From Bacteroides helcogenes P 36-108 (GTDB lineage Bacteria; Bacteroidota; Bacteroidia; Bacteroidales; Bacteroidaceae): DNA of 64,000 bases. Shown here piece after piece: positions 57,663 to 64,000 of this stretch (the stretch's first letter is position 1; every line of letters begins with the position of its first letter). The notes under the pieces were generated by a model. That model was not told where the DNA came from. It did no database searches and worked only from the letters and a program-made list of their open reading frames with translations. The stretch covers positions 2,356,001 through 2,420,000 of the forward strand of contig NC_014933.1 of the NCBI RefSeq assembly GCF_000186225.1. The letters run 5' to 3'. The position numbers and the translations under genes were made by a program.

Positions 57663-59222
57663 ATGGAACAGATGCGTAAATTGCCTATCGGCATACAGAC
57701 TTTTGAAAAACTGCGTGAAGAGAATTATCTTTATGTGGACAAGACTGATTTGATTTATCAGATTGCGGTTACATCTGTGCCTTATTTCCTGAGCCGTCCG
57801 CGCCGTTTCGGCAAGAGCCTTCTCCTCTCTACGTTCGAGGCATACTTTGAAGGTCGCAAAGACTTGTTCAAAGGGCTTGCCATAGAGAAGTTGGAGACCC
57901 GATGGGAACAATATCCGGTGCTGTATCTGGACCTGAATGCAGAGAAATATGACTGTAAAGAGGCTTTGGAGCAGATGCTTTCACGCAATCTCAGTCTTTG
58001 GGAAGACTGTTGGGGCAGCGATGTGGCGGAGGTTTCTCTTTCCGCGCGTTTCTCCGGGGTCATCCGCCGTGCTTACGAGCATACCGGCAAGCAAACTGTC
58101 GTCCTGATAGACGAATACGACAAACCTCTGCTTCAAGCCCTGCTCGATGAGAATTTGCTCGATGAATACCGCCGCATCCTGAAAGCCTTTTACGGGGTGC
58201 TGAAGAGCTCCGACCGCTACCTGCGCTTCGTGTTCCTGACGGGTGTCACCAAGTTTGCACAGGTCAGCGTGTTCAGCGACTTGAACCAGTTGAACGACAT
58301 CAGCATGGACAGGGCGTATAATGCCTTGTGCGGTATTACAAAAGAGGAGTTGGTTCATACTTTTGAACCGGAGATACACCGTTTGGGTGAAAGCGAAGGG
58401 CTGACCTTTGAAGAAACCGTTTGTCGCTTGGAAAAGCAGTATGACGGTTATCATTTTTGTGAAGATACAAGGGTGGGACTTTTTAACCCGTTCAGCCTTT
58501 TGAATGTTTTTCAGAAGCTGAAGTTCGGTAATTTCTGGTTCCAGACAGGCACGCCCACTTACTTGGTGGACTTGCTGAAACAGAGCAACTATGACTTGCG
58601 CCTCCTGATAGACGGGGTGGAAGTGACCGCTTCCGCCTTCTCGGAATACCGTGCGGAGGCAAACAATCCGCTTCCCATGATTTATCAAAGCGGCTATCTC
58701 ACTATCAAGGATTATGACCGTGAAGTGGACCTTTATACATTGAAATTCCCGAATGATGAAGTCCGTTACGGCTTCCTGAATTTTTTAGTTCCTTTCTACA
58801 CAAAAGTCACTGACGACGAGACGGGTTTCCACATCGCCAAGTTCATGCGCGAGCTTCGTGCGGGCGAGGTGGATGCTTTCATGGAACGCCTCCGGGTGTT
58901 CTTTTCCGGTATTCCCTACGATTTGAGTGGCAACACCGAGCGCCATTATCAGGCTGTCTTCTATGTGGTGTTCACGCTGATGGGGCAGTTCATAGAAACG
59001 GAGGTGCGCAGCGCCCGCGGTCGTGCGGATGCTGTGGTGAAGACCAAAGACAGCATCTACGCCTTCGAGTTCAAGCTGGACGGCAGTGCCGAAGAAGCCC
59101 TGAAGCAGATAGACGACCGGGGCTATCTGATACCCTACACACTGGACGGCAAGCGGCTGGTGAAGGTAGGGGTGAACTTCAGCAAGGAGACAAGGAATGT
59201 GGACAGGTATATTGTGGAATAA
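57663..59222 (+). CDS. AAA-ATPase-like/PD-(D/E)XK protein, array copy 3
   Basis: 519 residues from the ATG at 57663, with AAGGAG just upstream. The P-loop, Walker B and C-terminal nuclease are unchanged from the other copies. It is unique between 'YLDLNA' and 'TGKQTVV': 'EKYDCKEALEQMLSRNLSLW' and 'VAEVSLSARFSGVIRRAYEH' replace the block shared by copies 1 and 2. N-terminal and central blocks are those of copy 2. The nuclease end is the most conserved part of all three, with only scattered changes (for example FAGIP to FSGIP). Confidence 0.88.
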   Translation: MEQMRKLPIGIQTFEKLREENYLYVDKTDLIYQIAVTSVPYFLSRPRRFGKSLLLSTFEAYFEGRKDLFKGLAIEKLETRWEQYPVLYLDLNAEKYDCKEALEQMLSRNLSLWEDCWGSDVAEVSLSARFSGVIRRAYEHTGKQTVVLIDEYDKPLLQALLDENLLDEYRRILKAFYGVLKSSDRYLRFVFLTGVTKFAQVSVFSDLNQLNDISMDRAYNALCGITKEELVHTFEPEIHRLGESEGLTFEETVCRLEKQYDGYHFCEDTRVGLFNPFSLLNVFQKLKFGNFWFQTGTPTYLVDLLKQSNYDLRLLIDGVEVTASAFSEYRAEANNPLPMIYQSGYLTIKDYDREVDLYTLKFPNDEVRYGFLNFLVPFYTKVTDDETGFHIAKFMRELRAGEVDAFMERLRVFFSGIPYDLSGNTERHYQAVFYVVFTLMGQFIETEVRSARGRADAVVKTKDSIYAFEFKLDGSAEEALKQIDDRGYLIPYTLDGKRLVKVGVNFSKETRNVDRYIVE

Positions 59223-59311
59223 GCCGGAAAGAGATTGAATAATAAAGAAATGAAGGTGAAACTTTGCATCCTCCCCCAAAAACACTATATTTTCACCCAA
59301 CCAAATTGATT

Positions 59312-59449
59312 ATGAATACTAAAAAGAAGAAAGTGATTTCGCACACCACTGCTTTGAAAGGACTGAAGTCCATGTTGGCGACAAAGGTGGAATGGGTGAA
59401 TAGCGTTCATAAAGCCAATACTCTTCCTTTAAAAAAGACCATTGCTTGA
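59312..59449 (+). CDS. Short basic hypothetical peptide, 45 residues
   Basis: ATG at 59312; begins 'MNTKKKKVISHTTALKGLKS' and ends 'NTLPLKKTIA'. Strongly basic, no known motif. It follows the decayed fourth array unit and precedes a broken gene, so it may be real or a fragment. Low support beyond an open frame with a plausible start. Confidence 0.3.
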   Translation: MNTKKKKVISHTTALKGLKSMLATKVEWVNSVHKANTLPLKKTIA

Positions 59450-59456
59450 ATGTTGA

Positions 59457-59939
59457 ATTTCACGCAGTAATAGGACAGCCCCTTATGAAGTCGTATTACT
59501 TTCTATTACCGCAACTAAACTGGAATTGGAATTCTTTACGGATTTCAATCTTCACTATGTCGTATCTTTTATGGCAGATGTCAATATCTTCAATGAAAAC
59601 GCTTATCAGTTTGCTTTCACGGAGGTATCTGATAAACGGTCTGACATGGACTTGAAGGTAGTAAGAACCTTACTTGCTATTATAGAAGCATTTTTTTGTG
59701 ACAACAGGAATATAATGTTATTCATCTGCTATGACATGGATAATTCGGGTGGAGCACATAGCCGTCTGTTTCAGTTTTGGTATCAAAAGTATAATAGGCT
59801 GAGCCGTTACTATATGAATAATAACACTATTAATATCGAAGGCTTCTATTTCTATACAGCAATGGTATGCCGAATTGATCATCCTGATTTTGAAAATAAG
59901 GTGGATGAGTATGAATCTTACATCAAGGCTTTGGAATAA
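59457..59939 (+). pseudogene. DUF6169-like gene, apparently lacking its 5' start
   Basis: The frame opens after a stop at 59454-59456 and reads 'APYEVVLLSITATKLELEFF', then 'SDMDLKVVRTLLAIIEAFFC' and 'NIMLFICYDMDNSGGAHSRL', ending 'DEYESYIKALE' at 59939. The middle resembles the small Bacteroides DUF6169 proteins of unknown function. No ATG precedes the conserved part; only a TTG at 59526 could serve. Another frame carries a possible original beginning (ATG at 59449), suggesting a frameshift near 59470. Called pseudogene with modest confidence. The gap 59940-60069 shows nothing else. Confidence 0.45.
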
Positions 59940-60069
59940 ACTTACTCATACCAACATTTCATTTTAAACTTTATTGTACCGTATAATAAGCAGATGCTTG
60001 CAGGAGTGTCTGCCTGTGGGGTATGCTTGGAACTGAGCAAAATCCTACGGATAAATATTTAATAAAAAT

Positions 60070-61197
60070 ATGAACTATTCAGAAATTATTATAATCTCAT
60101 CAAATAGCATAGACAACCGTATACAGACGCTGTTTTCAGTGAACAGGCTGATAGAATCGGGTATTCATTTGGAGTTTTGGAATGTGTCTGCTTTGACTTT
60201 CAGGGCAGAAGTGGTGGAGGTGCCGACGAAAGGGATAGATAAGTATGTAATAGATAGCCGTAGCGGGTTTGCAGAAAAGGTGAAATCCAAGAAAGGCAGT
60301 AATTGTTTATATATAGTATATATGAATTATTGCTATCAAACCTTGTTTTGCTACCGTACATTGTCAAAATTCAAAGCTCATATATTGTACTGTGTCAATG
60401 GTGTATATCCGGAACAAGTGACGATTGGCGCTTCCCGTTTTTTTCAGAAAGATATTCTTAAGCGAATATTCTCGCGACTCATGAACAAGACTCCGTTGAT
60501 AATTCCCGCAAAGTATGAACTGCTGACATCGGGGAAAGCGGCATTGGACTATAAGGCAGATGAGAATACCAAAATAGTGAAATACAATTCAACGGACTAT
60601 ATAACGGCATTTTTATTAAAAGATACAATGCCTGTAGATGAGAAATATATTGTTTTCATAGACCAATATCTACCGTTTCATCCGGATATAGAGCTGACGG
60701 GAGACAAACCTGTAAATGCGGCAACCTATTATGCCGGTTTAAATCTTCTGTTTGCAAAAATGGAGCGGATATATGACTGTAAGGTGATTGTTGCAGCGCA
60801 CCCTGCAGCTTTGAAATATAAGGAATGTAACTATTTTGACGGTCGAAAAGTGGTATTTGGCAAAACCGGGCAACTGATAAGTGGCTGTATAGGTGTGTTG
60901 GGGCATTGCTCTACGGCTGTGGCTTTTCCGGTAGTTTTCAGGAAAAAAATGATAATGCTGACAAGCAATGAGATAAAATCTCATCTTTTGTTTTCTTTTA
61001 GTGCCACGACAGACTATATAGCCCGACTTCTGCGCTGTCCGCTCATCAATATAGATGACGATATGGAGAATATTTGCTTTGAGGACATTGATGAAGATGC
61101 GTACAGAACGTATCAGTACGACTATCTTACAAATAAGGAAACTGAAAATATAGATAACTATGAAATATTGTCGTCTATAATAGCAGGCAGATTATGA
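60070..61197 (+). CDS. Putative capsule glycosyltransferase (GT-B-like), unassigned family
   Basis: 375 residues. No signal or clear membrane helix. The N-terminal half looks like a nucleotide-fold domain ('IIISSNSIDNRIQTLFSVNR'); the C-terminal half has 'KVIVAAHPAALKYKECNYFD' and 'GCIGVLGHCSTAVAFPVVFR', the His-Pro and Gly-His-x-Ser pattern seen in polysialyl- and related GT-B transferases. It is a reasonable candidate for the enzyme that uses CMP-Pse, but this is inference. Its stop overlaps the next start (ATGA). Capsule genes resume here after 12 kb of unrelated genes. Confidence 0.6.
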   Translation: MNYSEIIIISSNSIDNRIQTLFSVNRLIESGIHLEFWNVSALTFRAEVVEVPTKGIDKYVIDSRSGFAEKVKSKKGSNCLYIVYMNYCYQTLFCYRTLSKFKAHILYCVNGVYPEQVTIGASRFFQKDILKRIFSRLMNKTPLIIPAKYELLTSGKAALDYKADENTKIVKYNSTDYITAFLLKDTMPVDEKYIVFIDQYLPFHPDIELTGDKPVNAATYYAGLNLLFAKMERIYDCKVIVAAHPAALKYKECNYFDGRKVVFGKTGQLISGCIGVLGHCSTAVAFPVVFRKKMIMLTSNEIKSHLLFSFSATTDYIARLLRCPLINIDDDMENICFEDIDEDAYRTYQYDYLTNKETENIDNYEILSSIIAGRL

Positions 61198-62414
61198 AAA
61201 GAATAGGTTTCTATTTTGAAAGCTACTATGTAGGGGGGCTTGATACGTTTGTTACCCAACTTATCAATCATTGGCCGGCAGATTATGAAGTAACATTGCT
61301 TTGCAATAGGTCGCACTCAGGGGCAGACTTGTTCGCCAAGAATATTTGTCGCTCTCATGCCGAGGTGGAGCTTTATGATATGTGTCTGCAATATGATGTA
61401 GCCAATCGCCTTTGTGGAAACAAAAAGTCGGTATTGTATAAAATAATCTATGTATTCTCTCTCCTGATTTTGATACCCTACTACATATTAAGAGGGTATC
61501 ACAAGCTGCATTTAGAACGTTTTGATGAACTTTTTGTAATCAATGGCGGATATCCGGCTGCCTTGTCGTGTAGATGTATTCCTATATCCTGGCATTTATA
61601 TACAAGAAAGAAGTGTATCTTGAATTTTCACAACTTCTGCGTGCTGTCCAACTTTTTACTTCGCCCGATTTCTGCCTTGATAGACCGTTGGCTTGTCCGC
61701 TCCACTTCTTATTTCATTTCTGTCTCAAAAATTTGTTCTGAGTCTATAAGGCTTAGAAAGCCATTCAGAAAGTTGACGAATATCCGCTATATTTACAATG
61801 GCATAAGCAACGATATTGTAACTCCCTCATTTGACCTTAAAAGAGAATTGGGCATAGATGCAGACTCTAAAATAGTAATGATGCTTGCCACTTACGAAGA
61901 ACGCAAGGGACATAAATTCATTCTGTCAGTAGTAAAAAGGGTGTTGGAGGAGAACGAAAATGTTCATTTGGTTTTTTGCGGATATGGTTCGGAGGCGGAA
62001 ATGGCCGGAATAAAGAACTATGCCTGTGATTTGGGAATGGCTGACAACGTTTCTGTTCTTGGGTTTAAAACCAATGCTATGGAATATTTGGCCCAAACAG
62101 ATTTATTGCTTATCGGTTCTCAATTGTTTGAATCGTTTGGACTTACTGCGATAGAAGCCATGAAGTATCGGAAAGTAGTTCTTAGTACCAACGTAGGCGG
62201 ACTGAAAGAAGTGATAGCCGATGGTGAGGGAGGATACTTATTCGATTGCAATGACGTGGAAGGTATGGCAGCAAGAATTGTTTATTTGCTTGATGCTGGA
62301 AATGTCGCGGAATTGCAAAGACAAGGTGAATTGGGTCATCAGAGATATTTGAATAATTTTACCATAGAGAAGATGGTGAATGGTTATGTGGAATACTGCA
62401 AAAAGCTGTCATGA
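61194..62414 (+). CDS. Glycosyltransferase family 4-type
   Basis: 406 residues, GT-B fold. N-terminal 'FYFESYYVGGLDTFVTQLIN' (Gly-Gly acceptor-side loop), donor domain 'VMMLATYEERKGHKFILSVV', and the retaining GT4 motif 'ESFGLTAIEAMKYRKVVLST' with 'GGLKEVIADGEGGYLF'. It transfers a sugar from a nucleotide donor at the inner membrane face during repeat-unit assembly; the sugar is unknown. Overlaps the previous and next genes by 4 bases each. Confidence 0.9.
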   Translation: MKRIGFYFESYYVGGLDTFVTQLINHWPADYEVTLLCNRSHSGADLFAKNICRSHAEVELYDMCLQYDVANRLCGNKKSVLYKIIYVFSLLILIPYYILRGYHKLHLERFDELFVINGGYPAALSCRCIPISWHLYTRKKCILNFHNFCVLSNFLLRPISALIDRWLVRSTSYFISVSKICSESIRLRKPFRKLTNIRYIYNGISNDIVTPSFDLKRELGIDADSKIVMMLATYEERKGHKFILSVVKRVLEENENVHLVFCGYGSEAEMAGIKNYACDLGMADNVSVLGFKTNAMEYLAQTDLLLIGSQLFESFGLTAIEAMKYRKVVLSTNVGGLKEVIADGEGGYLFDCNDVEGMAARIVYLLDAGNVAELQRQGELGHQRYLNNFTIEKMVNGYVEYCKKLS

Positions 62415-63946
62415 TGCAATCGGTCTCTTATCGTAAGAATTATCTGCTGACTTATTTCTGGCAGTTGCTGTCTATTCTGCTGGGCTTTTTGTCTTTGTTT
62501 GTGGTTGTGCCTTATTTGTCGGAAGACAAGATGCTGTATGGAATATATAGCGTGTGTACTTCTCTGACCATTTTCTTTTCTTATGCCGATTTAGGCTTTA
62601 TATCGGCAGGCGTGAAATATGCCGCCGAGTATTTCATTCAAGGAGACAAGGAGAAGGAAGTAAGAATGATAGGTTTCGTGGCTTTTATGATGATGGTGAT
62701 ATTTTTGGTAGTATCAGTCATCATCATTGTATGTGCGGTTTATCCCAGACTTCTGATTCCTGAATTGCAAGAAGGAAGTGCCCAATTCTTCTTGGCTCGA
62801 TGGCTGTTGGCTACTTTGGCGATGTCTTGTCCTATTATAATAGGGCAGAGGGTGCTCTCCATGATATTCACTATCAGAGTGGAAGACTACAAATTGCAGC
62901 GGTTGTCTATCTTGGGGAGTTTGCTGAAGATTATTTCTGTCTTCTATTTTTTCAGAGCAGGGCATTACCAACTGTTGGAGTATTATGTATTTTTTCAGTT
63001 GGTAAATCTGTTGGTGGTAACCGGGGCATTTTTATATGTACGCAAGTATGGATATAAGTCCGGAAAAATGTTTTCGGTCATCCGCTTTGACAAACAGATT
63101 TTCGACAAAGTAAAAAAACTGAGTGGCACTTCGCTGATTATGGTGATAGCCATGATTCTTTATTATGAACTGGACCAGATAGTGATAGCCAATTTTGTAG
63201 GAATAGAAATGGTGGCAATTTATGCCATAGCACTTTCTATCATGTCATTTGTACGTACATTTATGTCATTGCTCTATTCTCCCTATTCGTCAAGATACAA
63301 TCATTATCACGGTGCGGGCGATATGGAAGGGTTACAAAGGTTTGTAAACAAAATAGTGGTGGGACTGTCACCTATGGTATGTTGTCCCATTATTGTTCTC
63401 TCTTGCCTGTCTGCTCCATTTGTAGAAAGCTGGGTGGGCGATGCCTATACGAAGTCGGCATTGCTGGTGACGTTTATGGTGATTAGCTTTATTCCCAACT
63501 TTTTGGGAACCCCGGTATCCGCCTATTTTATGGCAAAAGAAGAGAACTTGCATCTTATCAGGCTGAATGTGCTGAATGTTCTTATCTATTGGGCGGGCAT
63601 TGTGGTCACGGTGCATTGGATGGGCATTTATTCTTTTGCAATCTTTAAATCGGTAGCTCCGGTTATGGTGGCTGTGGGCTATTGGGTGATTGTAAAAAGA
63701 GACTTCGCAAAGACCGGAGTGCCTTTCGTCTCTTTGGTAGAATTGCTGAAGGCTCTTCTGCTTCCTGTTGTGGCAGCATTGGCACTGTGTGGCATAGCAG
63801 GACGCTTTATGATTTATGAACATTCCAAATGGGCTTTGCTCAACAACCTGTTGCTCATGGGATGCTGCTTGGTACTCTCTTTGGCGGCAGCGCTGTTTAC
63901 CAACACACAAATGCGCCACACTGTGTGCAGTCTTGTAAAAAGATAG
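62411..63946 (+). CDS. Polysaccharide flippase, Wzx type
   Basis: 511 residues with about 12-14 membrane helices, MATE/MOP superfamily. 'YLLTYFWQLLSILLGFLSLF' at the start and 'SYADLGFISAGVKYAAEYFI' (the usual loop after helix 2) fit the polysaccharide transporter family. It moves the lipid-linked repeat unit across the inner membrane. No polymerase (Wzy) is seen before the window ends. Overlaps the GT4 gene by 4 bases, so part of the same operon. Confidence 0.88.
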   Translation: MMQSVSYRKNYLLTYFWQLLSILLGFLSLFVVVPYLSEDKMLYGIYSVCTSLTIFFSYADLGFISAGVKYAAEYFIQGDKEKEVRMIGFVAFMMMVIFLVVSVIIIVCAVYPRLLIPELQEGSAQFFLARWLLATLAMSCPIIIGQRVLSMIFTIRVEDYKLQRLSILGSLLKIISVFYFFRAGHYQLLEYYVFFQLVNLLVVTGAFLYVRKYGYKSGKMFSVIRFDKQIFDKVKKLSGTSLIMVIAMILYYELDQIVIANFVGIEMVAIYAIALSIMSFVRTFMSLLYSPYSSRYNHYHGAGDMEGLQRFVNKIVVGLSPMVCCPIIVLSCLSAPFVESWVGDAYTKSALLVTFMVISFIPNFLGTPVSAYFMAKEENLHLIRLNVLNVLIYWAGIVVTVHWMGIYSFAIFKSVAPVMVAVGYWVIVKRDFAKTGVPFVSLVELLKALLLPVVAALALCGIAGRFMIYEHSKWALLNNLLLMGCCLVLSLAAALFTNTQMRHTVCSLVKR

Positions 63947-63974
63947 AATTCTGAATACATAAAAATAGCATGAT

Positions 63975-64000
63975 ATGAAAGTTGTGATTTTAGCCGGAGG
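63975..64000 (+). CDS. Start of a sugar-1-phosphate nucleotidyltransferase, cut by the window edge
   Basis: ATG at 63975 begins 'MKVVILAGG', the first residues of glucose-1-phosphate cytidylyltransferases and related enzymes. Only 26 bases are visible, so the exact enzyme is unknown. It is 28 bases after the flippase stop and continues the capsule operon. Confidence 0.6.

Larger units (their letters stand above)
54441..59260 (+). repeat. Tandem array of three 1.6-kb gene units plus a fourth leader
   Basis: The sequence GAGATTGAACAATAAAGAAA begins units whose TTGA falls at 54441, 56037 and 57636 (spacing 1596 and 1599), and a degenerate copy (GAGATTGAATAATAAAGAAA) has it at 59235, again 1599 further. 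The fourth stops being similar after AAGGTGAAA. Long stretches of the units are almost identical in DNA, interrupted by blocks that differ strongly. Confidence 0.95.

Overview
The window looks like a chromosomal stretch of a gut Bacteroides (phylum Bacteroidota). Supporting evidence: promoters of the TTTG / TAnnTTTG type, a short primary sigma factor, a hybrid two-component system, Mfa/Fim-type fimbrial lipoproteins, a capsule locus opened by upxY-upxZ behind an invertible promoter, and a 33-residue 'smalltalk' gene beside an amidase. The exact species cannot be told from the sequence alone.

Layout. 1-3.6 kb: phosphate uptake operon pstC(partial)-pstA-pstB-phoU. 3.7-5.3 kb: a possible small RNA, an Rpn-type nuclease and a small orphan gene. 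5.4-14.8 kb (minus strand): a fimbrial locus, in transcription order DUF3575, DUF3868/OmpA, strong terminator, two tandem-repeat arrays, major fimbrillin, attenuator hairpin, anchor-like subunit, accessory subunit, large tip-like subunit. 15.3-20.3 kb: a lipoprotein gene and a hybrid two-component regulator whose kinase lacks the phospho-accepting histidine. 20.4-36 kb: core genes, including riboflavin synthase, YihY, RNase P RNA, a murein-peptide cluster (NlpC/P60 peptidase, dipeptide epimerase, transglutaminase), HtrA, RpoD, a clostripain-type protease, a four-domain CoA-disulfide-reductase fusion, a PAP2 phosphatase with an outer-membrane-like tail, and a MarR regulator.

36.1-48.1 kb: a capsular polysaccharide locus. 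A 33-bp imperfect inverted repeat encloses 174 bp holding a consensus promoter that points away from upxY, so the sequence was captured in the OFF state. The genes encode a pseudaminic acid (Pse) pathway, pseB-pseC-pseF-pseG-pseI. No GNAT acetyltransferase (PseH) is seen; a formyltransferase and an ATP-grasp ligase sit in the operon instead. Two crippled toxin-antitoxin modules lie between pseF and pseG.

48.1-53.5 kb: a cassette often seen near Bacteroides capsule loci (amidase, smalltalk, HU-like protein, DUF4248, DUF3987, VirE N-domain, a frameshifted HTH-like gene). Here the VirE-type gene lies between two inverted repeat arms of roughly 370-420 bp. 53.6-59.3 kb: a MNT-HEPN toxin-antitoxin pair, then three tandem, near-identical but mosaic AAA-ATPase/PD-(D/E)XK genes with a fourth unit reduced to its leader. 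60-64 kb: capsule genes resume (two glycosyltransferases, a Wzx flippase, the start of a sugar-nucleotidyltransferase).

The likeliest underdescribed items are the mosaic ATPase-nuclease array, the long inverted repeat around the VirE-type gene, the formyl-type Pse pathway behind an OFF promoter, and the His-less hybrid regulator with a shared motif at the fimbrial promoters.
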